Both the position numbers and the translations under genes were made by a program. The notes beneath the pieces were generated by a model, which searched no databases, had not been told where the DNA came from, and saw only the letters and a program-made list of their open reading frames with translations. A DNA stretch of 64,000 nt from Cladorhizidae sp. MBARI D1340-BT2 (taxonomy: Eukaryota; Porifera; Demospongiae; Poecilosclerida; Cladorhizidae), in the NCBI GenBank assembly GCA_028752905.1, contig JAQNBH010000013.1, positions 27,958,739 through 28,022,738 of the forward strand, written 5' to 3'. Positions 1 through 14,900 of the stretch are shown here, piece after piece. How positions within the stretch are numbered: the stretch's first letter is position 1; each line of letters begins with the position of its first letter.

Positions 1-1494
1 GTCATGTACAACCAAACAAGTTCATCATAGACATTTTCCAATGGAATTCTACTGCAACCTGCTAATACATGTGATTTCATCCATCATAATGGTGAGTTGA
101 GTTGAGTTGAGTTCTTGTGCTACACATATGTAGCATTTCATTTTGCATGTCATCACTGGGATACTTATTGATCTCTCATTTAAGCCATTCAACCATGTGC
201 CCAATACTGTCCTCTCTACTTTGCAGATGTAGCAATTGAGTGAAGTCACTATCTACTTCTTCAGTGCCATCATCATGTGTACTGCCAAGACTTGTCGAAC
301 TAAAAAGCAAACTGTACTCAACATCTTTAAGGACACTCTTGTTCTTGCAGAAGAAAGGCACTTAAATTTTGGGAAGAAGAACTCTAATGCTTATTTTGGA
401 AGCCCCTGTATATAAATACTGCATTACCATTGAAAGACCTTACCTTCTTTTGTTTATAATTAGAGGCACAGTTGTTAGCAGAAGATTGTCTCAGAACTTG
501 TGCAATCATATTTCGATCAAATTTTTTCATCATTTTGAAGCTCTGTTGTCTTTGCTTTACAAAACACAATTTCTGCATTGCCTTCTCTGTAAAGTTATTG
601 ATGTTCCAAGGTCAAATTTTGCACATGAATCTGTGGTGAACTGTGTATTTTTTTCCCATCACTTGTTTTGTAACACTAGGCATCATCCAACCATTCTAGC
701 AATAATAAGCCAATACAAAAAATCTGAGTGCAAGTTGGAAATGTGCAGTCTCCTTCACCACATTTGTATTCTGCAGGTAGATGGAACCATAAAGAAGGCA
801 AATAAGTAATGTATGTATCACAAAGCACATAGATAGAGATATCCTTTGGTATTAAAATTATATTCATGGTTATAGAAACAAAAAAGCAGTTGTATTTGAG
901 ATTACATTTTACTCTCTCCTTGATGCGTTAGCGAGGCTATTTTTAGCCATGAAAAACTCCGCAATTGTTGAAATCAAAATATTTTCACAGGGCGGCATTG
1001 TCTTTGACTTACTCGACCAAGAAAATAGAGGTGCCATAAAAGGGGATTGGGAAAGTAACTTTGGGGGTGATCGACACCTGGGGACGGGGATCACATCCCT
1101 CATTCTCAATTTTTCATGTTCCTGATGATAGCACACAATAATACAACTGCAAACACACTACATTTGCTACATTGAACCTTACCTTATGCAAGTAGTTTGC
1201 TAGCAAGTAATCCTAGCCCTACTCTATTAGAAAAATACTGCAGTTGGTGAAATAGCGAGATTTACAGAAGCAGCACTCCTTTCGACTAGTTTGATTTGGA
1301 GCAATGATAAAATGGGTTTGTGAGAGTAATGTTGAGTGGTCAACACCTGGGTTAGACCATGTTCCTGATTAATATTTTGTGCTCCTCTGCTAGATATTTT
1401 AACCTTGATCGGCAATGTCAGGTACCTCTGCTAGTGATAAATTATTACATACGTGCAGGAAAAATTGGTACAGCTTTAAATAACATGTGCTTAC
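1..1494. other. Left-edge stretch without a recognised gene (intron of A)
   Basis: Lies between A's last visible exon and the missing 3' exons. I searched it for the complement of B exon 24 ([14 protein letters not shown]) and did not find it. Plus and minus frames hold short unassigned ORFs only; the 146-codon plus ORF at 369-809 has no recognisable domain. Confidence 0.6.
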
Positions 1495-1637
1495 ATTTCA
1501 GAGGCATTTGCAGCATTTGTGGGGTAGTCCAGCCTCACACCCTCATCCAACAGCTTAGGAAGGTCGATGGCATGAACTCCTGGGTAAGGGACCCTCCCAG
1601 CGCTAAACACTTCCCAGCAAGTCACTCCAAAAGACCA
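1495..1637 (-). CDS. Gene A kinase exon: WSFGV and start of C-lobe helices
   Basis: 143 nt, phase 0 in and 2 out, same as B exon 23. Encodes [14 protein letters not shown] and YPGVHAIDLPKLLDEGVR; donor AAAT|GTAAGC. This is the last exon of A inside the window. Confidence 0.9.
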
Positions 1638-4600
1638 CTACAATATATATATATCAAGGGAAGAAAAGAAGTGTACTCAATATTTGTAGCTATGTGCAAA
1701 CCAATAGTGTGTTTAATTGAGTACTGCAAGTTGATAGACAGTCTATGAATGTGAGTTCAGCATAAGTGCTGAGATATCAAGTAATGCATATAGCTCAGTC
1801 ACATTTATTCACATCTAAATATACTACATTGATTTTGTTGATGCTGTTATTATTGTGAAGACTAGAGCATCTAGTAAAACATCAAGAGAGTAAAAAATTC
1901 ATTCCTGATGAAGACTAGAGCATCTAACATCGTGAGTGTAAAAATTCATTCCTGATGAAGACTAGAGCAGCTAACGTCATGAGAGTAAAAATTCATTCCT
2001 GATGAAGACTAGAGCAGCTAACGTCATGAGAGTAAAAATTCATTCCTGATGAAGACTAGAGCATCCAGTGGAAACGTCGAGAGAGTAAAAAATCTAAGTT
2101 GATTATTGAGAAGATCATTGTAATGTTATTATTGTTGTTGCTGCATATTACAGGGATGTGGAAGAGAGGATGAGTGAGTAGGTGGGTTGATGGGGGAGGG
2201 GGGGGGGGGAATAAAGCACCTAACATTCTAAATTAATTAGTATAAGAAGACACCTACATGGAGTAAGTTTTAAATCATTGAGGGCAAGAGACCCACTGAC
2301 TGCCCATTAATTAAAGGGACCAACAATTTAGTCTCCATACAAATCTATCTCCTTCACATGATATAACTAATTCTGAGGGAACAAGATATACTTTTTTCAG
2401 AACATATGCCATCCATGCCATGTCATTATATATTTAGAGCACATTTGAAATTTTACTCTTTTCTTGAGCTGAAATCATTAAATTTCATCATAACTCGTCA
2501 TTAAGCATATAAAACAATGCCATCAATATTAAAAGATACATTCCAGTGTGGATTTCCCAGACCCAGTCCATATAGTCGATAATTATAAGCAATCCACTTA
2601 CAATGACGTCAATAATCAACTTGAATTTTTTATCTCTTGACATTTGGACTAAATGCTCAAGCCTTCATCTGGATTAATGAGATGCTAAAACTTGCATGAA
2701 CTTTATACTGGTTGCTAGCTATTCACCATGTGATATATACCACACCCTGGCACATGCACTCAGCATGTGAAATGCACCATAATTAATACATTTTTAAACC
2801 TCCCTTGAAAATACTGGATTGGCTGTGTATCAACAAGAGTCACAATTGCCGTTTGTGTAAGTAAAATTTTCATACACTCTTTAAACATACCACATCAGAT
2901 TTCCCTGTGAAGATCGCATCTCTGAAACTCTCTGGAGCCATCCACTTGAATGGGAGTCTCACAGCATCATTCTTGTTCTGTCTGAAGTAGCCAGTGTTGT
3001 AGACATCTTCAGACAAACCAAAATCAGACACTTTGATGTTGCCTTCAGAATCAAGCCTACAAACCAGTTCACATAAATTTTCGTTACAAGTTATCAGAAT
3101 AAGTGACTTGTACATGCACATATAAAGGTATGAAAACAGTCCAGAATATTCAGGATTTTTTAATTCTTGTATACATACTCCCTTCCATATTTAACTCTAC
3201 TTGTAGCTTCATGTACCCATACAAATTCTGTGTATGAACATGCAGGTGATGATGCATGCTTATCAAACTCACAGACAGTTCCTTGCAGCCAGGTCTCTGT
3301 GGACTATTTGATTACAGGAAAGGTAGGCCATGCCAAGAGATATCTGATGGCAAATCTTCAATAGCAGCTTCCTTACAGAAATGATCTATATAATATATAT
3401 TATAATTAACATAATTTTTTTTAAAGAAAACAAATGTTGTTGGATATCTCACACTCTTTTCATCAGAATCGTAGTCCAAGAACAAGTGGCTTCTTTCTCT
3501 CTTGAGGTAGTTGAGTAAACTCCCATTTTTCATATATTTCATTATTATGGAAGGGCCTGAGGCCCCATCAATGCAAACACCCACAAGTGCCATTACATTG
3601 GAATGAGAAAAATCTTGCATCTTCAAGATCTCCGAGAACACATTTTCAATGTCAGAATAGGATAATGCTCCTAAATAAGTGGGAAATGAATATCACTGGC
3701 TGTAAATTACGAAATTAATGTGTAGGATAGCACACAAGATGTAGGTTATGCGACCTATTCATATTAGGCAGGTATCTGCAATATTGTTTTTATGCTAGTG
3801 ACATAAGCATTAGACAATATCCTCTCTTGTGGTCCTAGGTTTGTTTGAGATTATTGAGGGCAATAATAATTTGCAGTCACTTTTTCAAGAACAAACTTAT
3901 AATAGATATCCAAATATAGATTATTTATTGAGTTCAGGCCCATTTCCTTGGCTTTCTAGTCTGTGGACACCTTTTGATCATGTGAGAAATGTCATCTACT
4001 CTCACCAGTTGAAGAACCATATTTAGCATTTCAATACTTACTGCAATGCTTGTACTAGTCTCATCTTCCTCTCTTGAAAGGTGTTGAATCCGACAACCTG
4101 AGTCATCATCTGGATCTTATTAGTCTTTTGGCATGAGTGTAAACAGCTATGTCGGAACTGATGTTAGGATTGACCTAACACAAATGAATAATTGATAAAA
4201 CTATCAGAAGGTTATGACTATAAAAGAGGTAGACTCTTAGGGAGGATATGCGTTAGAGATATGCTGCAAATTCAGACTTATGTGAGTCCCCATCCGAACT
4301 GCTTCGATACAATTGTTGTATACTCATTGAGAGAAGTGTAGCCCAAGCAATATTAACTTCCTACAAGTCAGGGAGGAGATATTACCTGCATTAATTTCAA
4401 ATTGTCCTTGGAATGAGTCAATCCTTTACCATTTTAGCACTTTTTATTTTACTCAATCTCTAACCTATAAGTCAAATAAATCTTATTTGAGTGCTGTACA
4501 TCATGTGCAGATCATGAGGGCTTTACCAAATCCAGCCTTGGGCTCTTTCATTCATTTTAATTCAATTTCCGAAAGTGCCAAGCATATTCTGGATCTGGAT

Positions 4601-5906
4601 ATATTTGTCAAAGTTAAGATAATCACCTGACCAGACAAAATATTGTCTTTTGGATTGGCCTTTTTTTGGATTCATGTGACAGTCAGAGAATTTAAGTATC
4701 TATCAGTCAAGTCCTATCTATACACAGCATATTTTCACCTGATGATATATCATGACTTGCAAGTATCTCGAAGACATTTAGCTGTTCTATTAAGCCAAAC
4801 TAAAACTGATGCATTTGTAGCAGAAGTGACAATACATTTAGGTAAAATGGTTGACATTCTGTGCCCCGTAAAGTTATTTGGCTCTTGTCTACTTTTACAA
4901 GGCCCGCCTTTCTATTCATTGATATTTTAACACTTTCTAAGTCTGGTCTCATACAGTCAGTGCACAAGGCTCTTCAGACAATAGGCATGGATGACACATG
5001 GTTGAGTGGCCCCAGTTTTTTAATAAGAACAGCAACTACAGCACCAAAGTGTGGTCTGAACAAAAGATTTTGGGCTGTTGGAAGTTGTCATCATATTAGC
5101 TTTGCATTAGATTACCATTGCAAAGTTGGCAGAAGTTCTGGCATAGCTTGTAGAACATATAATTATTCTATCTGATATTGGAAATAATATTGTCAATATA
5201 AATATATAATCATTCCTTGCAATATAGCCAGAATTTTTGTTATATGCATAATACTTCATTGATATTATTGTTGGAGTAATAATAATATGAAAAATGAAAT
5301 ACACATTGCCATGGCATTACAGCTTTGGAGGATGTCTAGCTGATACACATTCCCCGGGCCAAGCTGTTAGGATTATGTGTGTGTTTGCATGCTCTGTTTG
5401 TTGCACACCATAAACTCTGGTTGTTTAGCATCCTACTTTTACACCCAATCAGCAAGAAAACTGGAGCTTAAAAAGAAAACGGTTGCTTAACTGAGAATAT
5501 TTGCATACTAAATGCTATTGCTAAATAACGCACACTTATAAAAATTACTTTCCATAATTTTTTATGGACAAAGAACTGGGACCTAATCTTGAGATCTAGT
5601 TGTAGGAGGAGCTAATTTCTTGAACCAGACAAAGATAGACCCATCTCGAGGCAGGTAATGAAGGAGCAAATCTCTTGTAGGGAACTAAGAAGGAACTAGT
5701 GATGGCCATTAAGGATTTGACTTTTTTCCTTGGAAATAGGTTCGCTACACAACTAGTTGGACATCCCACTTGGCAAAAAGCTCCTTTTAGCCATTCATAA
5801 GAACAATTCTTGCGACAAGCTTGCTGTTGGCAACCGACAACTGGTTTTGTACGTGACCACCTCAAGCATATGAATATGACAACTGTGCACAAGAGCAAAT
5901 TTATTT

Positions 5907-5943
<37 letters not shown>

Positions 5944-8900
5944 AACCACATCAAGAGGGTTAAAAATCCACAATTATTTTTGGTTGACCTGCAAAAAAAA
6001 GGAAGGAAGACATACTCTTGCATTCCACAACTGGTTAGACAACCCTCTACCATTTAAAATCAAACGTTATACTGATATTACAAACCAGTATAATGTTGTT
6101 GTTCATGATTTTAAATGTTAAGTTGTTGTCTAACTGGTTGCACTATGTACTTGAGCAAATAGTTGTTTATATTTTTTTTTTAATTGTTTCAAATTGTCAT
6201 TGAAATTGTTTGTTATACACTGTAGTTGAGGGATAAAGACGATTACCATCTAACTGCACTCTAGTACTCCAGCACTTTTAGTACTAGTTGCATAAGCACA
6301 TACCATATAATGTTGCTAAGGTTGACTGTACCCATGCAGATTGCAGACTGCATTGTACATTGTGCAAATCTGCACGCACGATAGTTTGTTGGCTATATCT
6401 GAAATATAATACTGTCAGGGATTTCTCAACCGAGATGAACCCTTGACAAGTGTTGGAACTGACAATTGAGTAGAGACCACGTAGATATATTGTTAATGTT
6501 AAGCAGTGTTAGCCAATAGTGGCAGGTCGTGATATCTCCCTGGTCAGTTTTAATTGGCGAGGGAAGGAACTGCAGTTAGTACTCACATTACCATAATTAT
6601 AAAGGAATAACCTGCTGGCAGCCTATTTAAAGGAGCCAGGTCTCTGAATCAGGATAGTCTCGGTAGTTATGCAAATGTGTTGTAAATATTTTGCATGTGG
6701 TCTCACTGAAGAAAAACTTATTTGAACTGGTTCTTGAGGGTCTAATACGATTATCATTAGAACAGAGAGCCAATCACTTACAACTACAAATAAAAACAAA
6801 CAGAACAGTCTACAATTTGTTAGAGTGTTATATTGCTCTATGGTTTCTTTTACTTATATGTTTTAGAAGAACAGGATTCTCTGTAAGCCACTAACTCATC
6901 AATTCTTTGCTACTGCACAAGCAGAAGGTCATGGCTGTTATTAATACACCATGCAACCTGGATAGATTGTGATCTTTTAATGCTTGGCTATCTTTCCACA
7001 GCTGTAAAAAAGTGCTAATTTAGCTCACTGCTAGGCTCAATATCGTACATTATGCAAATTAGCACATACCATAGACACTAGAAATAAGACAAGTGTGTTT
7101 ATTGTGCTTTTACTGATTTTCATCGACTTGAATCACGAAACAGATTAATCACTACGAGACATTGAACAATTTGGAGTCTTCTAATGGACCAATTCAATGC
7201 AAGTTATATATGTGTGTGGGTGGGTGTGGTGTGGGGGAGAAGTTGCTATAGAGATAGAATATCAAAAAAGTAGATATATCATGAAGATGAACTTAAGGTT
7301 TCTTTGGTCTGAGGGTTCAAGGCATGCTTCACATTCAAGATATAAGAAGCTACCAAACTGAGTTTTAGCTAAGATATAAACTTAAGTTCTTTTCTCAACC
7401 AACTCTCAGTTGACACAGTGGATACAATGACTTTCTCGATATTCAACTTAAATTTACTCACTCGACGTTATCATTCCTGATGAAAGAAAGAGCATCCGCT
7501 GAAATGTTGAGCGAGTCAATTTAATTTTGTTTCTCTTGTTTTGTTATTTTGGCATCAGATATCTTCCATAGTAGGTTGCTATAGGAGCAGCTCAATTACC
7601 ATAATGAAGCTAATACGCAAACTATGAAAATAGAGCAATTCTGATTATTATTTTTGAGTTTCAAGCATAGGTTTAAGTAATTTGTGTATCAATAGGAATT
7701 TTGCAGTGGGTAAAGAATATCAACTGTGATAAAAATGTAAGCTTATTAAAATATTCACCATCAAAAGTACATAATGACATGCCTAGAACTATAAGATACC
7801 TTTCAGGATCTTCACAGCAACTGCACTGCTCTGTAATAGGCCTTCGGCATCATGTCTCACAAGATGTGCTTTATAGACTATGCCAAACTGACCTAGGGAA
7901 TACAATTTCTATAGTTAGGCACTCATTAACTCCGTTACCATTGGATTGCACAGAAGTAACAAAAGATTGAAACCAACTATATTAAAACATCAAAAAGCAG
8001 GAACGCACTAAAGTGCTCAGCAACCATACCTTATAAAAATTGTAGTACAGACATTTTAACCACAAAAGGACCACAAACATGAATATAATGAGCGAATCCA
8101 GTTAATTTTTTTATAGTTACTTGACACAATGTAAACATAGAGCTTCATTATTTGTCAAATATAACTGTATCAAATCTTCAACTAAGGACACTATTAAGTA
8201 TAGCAGTTCTGTGCCAATTTTTCCATCACACCATCTGGATCATCTTTCTGGACCCCTTCTCCTGGGCCATTTTTCTTTCATGGCTGACTTTTCTTTTAAA
8301 GATAAGATCCAGAAAAGTGGTATAGAAGAATGGGTCCAAAAAGTAGCCAGGAAGATGAAAGAAAATTAAGCTAAACTGCTTTATACTCTTTAAACTATAT
8401 ACAGGGCCTATTATAGCCCCATACAGAGCACACATATCCCACCTACACTGACGGTCACATCCAAATGCCACACTACATTGACTTCCCTTCCTTCCCCCAT
8501 AGCTCCTAGGGACATAAGTAATTCTGTTTTGGCATTCCATCCGGTGAGTCTCCAACCGCAACTCTCTGTTGGGGATTTCACATAGAAGTAGACTAAAATA
8601 AACTCATCAAGTTTGTGTCCATCATCAGCTAAAGCCACACCACCTTCATGCTAGACAAAACTGATCAAGTTTGGTCCAGCACCAATGTTATGCAGACAAA
8701 AAATAAATGCATGAGTTGGTGTCCATTACCAGTCATAAGCCACCCACTCTTCACCCTTATTAGAGATATATATTCCTAGGTGTAGTGTGAACTTCTTGTG
8801 AGTTAACCCGGAGTAGCTGCAGGGAGATTTCCCGATTCTTATTGTAAGGACTGTTTGAGTCATATTTTCTTATCATTGTGGGATTCCATACCTCTTCATT

Positions 8901-11900
8901 CCAATCAGAGATAAGGCCTCGAGTATACTGAGCTGTTGACAAACAACACTCATCAGTCACTACCACAAGAAATCACATTACCTTCACTCCTTAAAAAAGA
9001 ATTTTAGGTTGTTTGGTGAGACTTTTACTTGATATATATATACTTGATACGTATATATATATACATACATATATACTTGATATACATATATATAGGGATG
9101 TATTAGCCAGAACGACATGAACAGCTTAGGCTGTTTATGATTTTAACATGAATAGGATGTGCTCAATATTGAACATGTTCAGTACAAAAATCAATTCAAT
9201 GCACTGGTGCAGCTAATCTCTGTTGGTCCTGGCTAGTATAATTATAGTTGAAGCTAGCATACAGTTCTTCAGTTGTTTACCTGATATTTCTGAATATTCC
9301 TCCATCTTTTGGAACAACAAAGATTGTCTATTCCTCCTTTCAGGGCATGCAGTACAAGCTACTGCAGTATACGATGCTGCATGCATACTGTTTTACATAT
9401 CTGAAGTTTAGAATCATTATTTTATCACATGAAGTGAGCACAGAAGTAGGACAATTTTAGGTAATATATTATTTAATTACCAGTTTTCTTATTTTCTTTT
9501 TGTTGGTATGACAAATTTCTTCTATTTAATACTGATAAAGTATTAATAATGGGAGTCAATACAACACCAATAGTAATTATCCAACCATGCATGGGCACTA
9601 TAGTTATTTTTATTGTGACAGCTATGGCATCCTGATAAGGAGAATGGGCATAGTATTATCGACCATTCAGGTTCAGGTTTGCTTCCTACAGGCCTGATAT
9701 AGGAGTGTAAGTGTATGATAGATAAACACCAGTAATCAAAGCCGAGCCAAATCCCAAGCACCCTACTACATCTTCACCCTTCTAGTTGTTTGAGGAGAAA
9801 ACCACCTCTCATTTCCTCTGGTCTTGTAATATGCAGGTGCCCAAAGGCCCAAGATCCTTGGACTTTTCTCGATGGGTGCATTTCTCCATCTAAAGAAAGC
9901 TCACTGGAGAGTTATCTAGGACTAAAGTTTTGGCTCGCCTTAGAGTACAGTTGAGATGGATGGATCTAACAACAAGCAGCACATGACCGATCCTGTCTTC
10001 CAAACTAAGTGAAGGATTGTACAAGCAGATGAGATCTGTGAAGCTCACAAAGATGTGCACCACAGCTTCTCAAGAAAAACAAGAAGTACATGTGAGAGCG
10101 TTAGGATGGAAAGCTAGCCATGCTCTCTCATCCAGGATCAATATCACATGTTATCAAACACTGCATGAGAGCTCCTACCTGCCCCTACTCACAAGCATAT
10201 CACACCTCCATGTACCCCAAACTAGATGGGAGTCAGTGACCCACTATCCCCTACCAGCCAAGTAGGCTGGAGCAGCAGAATGGCATGGCCTTAAACATGA
10301 ATGGCTGGTATGGGATTATTTCCTAAGTCAAAGATGGCCAGGATATGAAACTTTTCCTCGTCTCCAATGGTGAGCGATAATGCTAAACATAGGATAAAGA
10401 TCTGAATTAGCCCCTCTATAACCAGAGTGCTTATGAATACATGAATTACTTCTGCAAGTGCTGCCTCCATGGGTTCAAAATGGAGTTCCTTCCAGAGAAA
10501 AACAAGATTAACTGTCAGGGTGTGAACTACCACCACCCTGCTGTGGTCATCAAATACCTAAGCCTAACCAAGCAAGACACTATTTTGAGAGTTATCACGA
10601 AAAGCTCCTTGTAGGATCTCAGATACTTCAGCTCTCAGTGGGAAACTGGTGCGAGTTGTTGATGTAGTGGTTGATCTGTCACAGTTTTGCATTATCAAAA
10701 ATATGCAGGGTGGCTCCTGGTTGCCATCCAACCCAGCAAGCAGCAAGGTGATGAAGATGTGCATAAGAAGTTTCTCAGAAGGATAGATGGTAACCCGCAA
10801 ATCACAGAGAGGGTACAAGGATTCTGTGGTCAATTGAGGCATTGATCACCGAGTGTTCTTACTATCTCCGGTAGTGTCAATTGCTCTAAGTAGAGTTTGC
10901 GCAGATAGTCAGGCATCACTTTCTTTTCTATCATCATGTAAATTCAATAGCAGAAGGAGAGGTTGTTCACCATAAACTTGTAGTCTATCATACCATTGTC
11001 CTTGGGCATCACCAGTAGTAGTGTTAGTTACCAAGGCAGACAGAGCAGTAAGACTGTGTGTTGACTACAGGCAACTAAATGGAATCACCACCATTTCCAT
11101 TACCTAGGTTTGATGAAATGATTGATGGGCTGGAGACAGCAAAATTCCTCACAACTCTCGACTTAGCGGGAGAGTACCACAAGGTTCTGGTGCTCACTAC
11201 TGAATTCCAAAAACAGTGTTCATCATGCCAAAAGGAAAATGGGAGTACCTCGGAATACCATTTGGGCTCAAAAACACTCCCTCTCTATTTCAGTGAATGA
11301 TTAATGTGGTGCTGGCAGACAAGGCTTCATTTACCTCCAAGTGGGACAGGTGTTCTTCAAACTTCAGACTAAAACAACGATATTGAGGACAAGTACGACT
11401 GCTACAGGAAAATATCGAGGCCGTCCAGAAGTACTCCAGACCCAACCATAGATTTTTACCTGCCCTCATCATAAAATAGTACTTCTGGTTTTACAGGGTA
11501 AGGGTAAAAGAAAGGAAAGGAGGTGATAACAACTTCCTTCATTGAGCATCTATTTGTAATGTTTCTTGAAGTTCATTGCCTGAAAGTGCCTAGAAATCTT
11601 TGCTTACCAGAAACCATTCTGAATTCCTTTGCTCTTGAGAAAAGAAGTTCCAGGATAAACTTACCTTGTTGTTGATAAAGTGCAATAAGCGATGAAGCAT
11701 GTCTGCTTGATTAACTCATGGAGTTGACAGTCTATCAAACTGCTGCTCACGTATTTACATTATAATGACATGAACTATTTGAAAAGCACATTCCTAATTG
11801 GAAGGCCAAAAATTAAATTGAATCTCTCAAACAATTAAGTGATCCTTATCAATGTATTTAATTTTGTGTAAACCAACACAACTGATGTCTACTATCCAGT

Positions 11901-14900
11901 ACAATTACTATTTCATAATATTCTACACTTATCTATTAGACCTATAATGATTACATAAGTGTGATCAGATTGGTCAATCCACCTAGTCCTAACCTCCTTA
12001 CATCTGGTTGATTTTATAAATCATCATGTGTACCTTGACCCAGGGGGACATCTATCATCCTCAATTCATTGCTGGATATGATGAGGTGGGCAGGCAGTTT
12101 CTCCATCAAACCATCCAGCAAATATGCTAATGGATAAAAGTAGCAAAATTTGCTATTAGCATCACAATTTTAAAATACAAATACAGTGCAACCTGGCTAA
12201 TCTGAATAGGCCTGCACCTAGGGGTGTTCGGATCGGTGAATCTGTTCGGATTCTCAAACTTTATAAATTGTACTCTAGATGTAACAATTTATACAGCACT
12301 ACATGTATACATGTAACTACAATAATCTAAACAGAGAAATATTCTGTTAGTTTCTTGAGTACTGGTGGTGAGCCAGTCTTTGTGCTTACCGTACAATATC
12401 CTGTAGGCTGGGTTTTCAACAGTGAACACTGTAGCCCATAGAAATATATCATTTACTTGTACACACCACAAAACTTGTACTTGGTAGACCACTTGGAACT
12501 ACTATATTAATGAGCTAATAACCATTCAGATTGGCGAGGGTTTGGATTAGCCCTATTTGGATTAGCGAGGTTGCACTGTATTAAACTTCACTTTTACCTG
12601 GAATATTCCTTGCCAAGAAGTTGTCACTACAATGAAGATAAGTATACAATAAATTTGAAATATATATTTTATGCAACATTAACTTACTTAAAATGCTTCA
12701 ACTCAGTCACATTGGCAGCAGCTATTAATATAATTTATATACAGTTTAATGTGCATTTATTAGAAGCTATAATTTGCTAACCTCGTAGCTTTCTCCTTCT
12801 CCAGCATTTCTCCATCATACAAATGGTAAAGATGTATACTACTGTAATCCCCACACAGTAGAGTAAACTGATGACAATAATTGCAGGCCCAAAAATGGTT
12901 TCGAAGTAAAAACGATTACGCTCACCAAAATAGCCATTAAAGTCCGTTATTTTGTATTCAAGATTCTGACCTATAGTGACCTGGAGATATAATATAATAT
13001 AATCAAATTATCATCAAATGGATTGCCCTCAAATAATTCGAATTGACCTGCAGGCTGTTCGAACTAGAAGAGTAATTTTTAGCTTACTATCTTCTATTGT
13101 TTCTTTTTCCAACCTTTCAACTGAAACACTCTCAAACGTTATAGGAAAAGAGAAAAGTAACCTCAGCATACTCTTTACCGTTAAGACAAAACCATGTGTT
13201 TGATAGATCTGATTTCTATGTCGCACTTATGGGCATGCATATTATATTACATATGCACACCATGTGTTTGATACATCTGATTTCTATGAATAATGTCTCA
13301 ATTATGGGCATACATCTTACATTTGCACACCATGTGTTCGATACATCTGATTTCTATGTCTCACTTATGGGCATACATATTACATATGCACACCATTGTG
13401 TTTCATACATCTGATTTCTATGTCTCACTTATGGGCATACATCTTACATTTGCACACCATGTGTTTGATACATCTGATTTCTATGTCTCACTTATGGGCA
13501 TACATATTACATATGCACACCATGTGTTTCATACATCTGATTTCTATGTCTCACTTATGGGCATACATGTTACATTTGCACACCATGTGTTTGATACATC
13601 TGATTTCTATGTCTCACTTATGGGCATACATATTACATATACACACCATGTGTTTGATACATCTGATTTCTATGTCTCACTTATGGGCATACATATTACA
13701 TATACACACCATGTGTTTGATACATCTGATTTCTATGTCTCACTTATGGGCATGCATCTTACATATGCACACCATGTGTTTGATACATCTGATTTCTATG
13801 TCTCACTTATGGGCATACATATTACATATGCACACCATGTGTTTGATACATCTGATTTCTATGTCTCACTTATGGGCATGCATATTACATGTATACACCA
13901 TGTGTTTGATACATCTGATTTCTATGTCTCACTTATGGGCATACATATTACATATGCACACCATGTGTTTGATACATCTGATTTCTATGTCTCACTTATG
14001 GGCATACATATTACATATGCACACCATGTGTTTGATACATCTGATTTCTATGTCTCACTTATGGGCACACATATTACATATGCACACCATGTGTTTGATG
14101 CATTGATTTCTATGTCTCACTTATGGGCATACATATGCCCCCCAAGTTGACCATAGACACCAGATATATCACACACGCATGGTATAAATAATATCCATGA
14201 GAAAAATGTGTGAAAGACACCAGTCTGATGAGCAGCCAATTAGGTAATCAATAAGTTCTTCAAAATTTGTGGTGTTTCTAGGAGAGCTGGTTCAGAATAA
14301 TTTTGGCATGTGTATTTGGCATGTGTAACAGTAGCAACTATCACCAGTAAGAGTCCAAGTTCCAGAAAGAAGAGGATTTGAGAATGATATCTTTTCAAAC
14401 AATGATGACGGTAATGTGGATGAAGAGAAGTTGATGATTAGCGGCTATGATCAAAAATCCAAGAAGGTTTTTTTTCCTGCAATGGTGTAGCTGAAAAAAT
14501 CGTGGTAAACAGGCACTAGGTTCTTTGTTGTGTCAAGTTCTCTGTTAAAACCATGGTGGGAATACTCTGTGATTGTATTGGGTCTTCACATGCTCTGACA
14601 TGGTGTGAAGGATGATGTAAGTCGTGAAAGATGATGATGGCTCTAAAAATCCAGATCTTCGAAACTTGCAATAATAGAACATTTTCCAAAATAAAAACAA
14701 GTGCCAACAATAACACTTGAGAGATATTTTATTGAAAACGTAACAGTTCTTCTGTCCATTCTTAACTCCCTCTCAGGTTCTCAGTTTAGGCATCTTCCCA
14801 CAGATAAAAGGATGTGACCACACCCCTAGTGTTGGACTTTTTTTAAATTAAAATCGATTTGCATTAGGGTAGAGATAAAGTCATAGCCACCATACAGACT

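Noticed and set aside
369..809. 146-codon plus ORF as a gene
   Set aside because: No recognisable domain, odd composition, and several overlapping ORFs on the other strand; treated as intronic.
1..1494. Last two exons of gene A
   Set aside because: Looked for the complement of the B sequences for [14 protein letters not shown] and the YVQV tail; not present, so A is truncated by the window edge.
13293..14150. 285-codon plus-strand ORF of 21-residue repeats
   Set aside because: It is the 63-bp minisatellite read in frame; another frame is equally open, and it lies in an intron of gene A.
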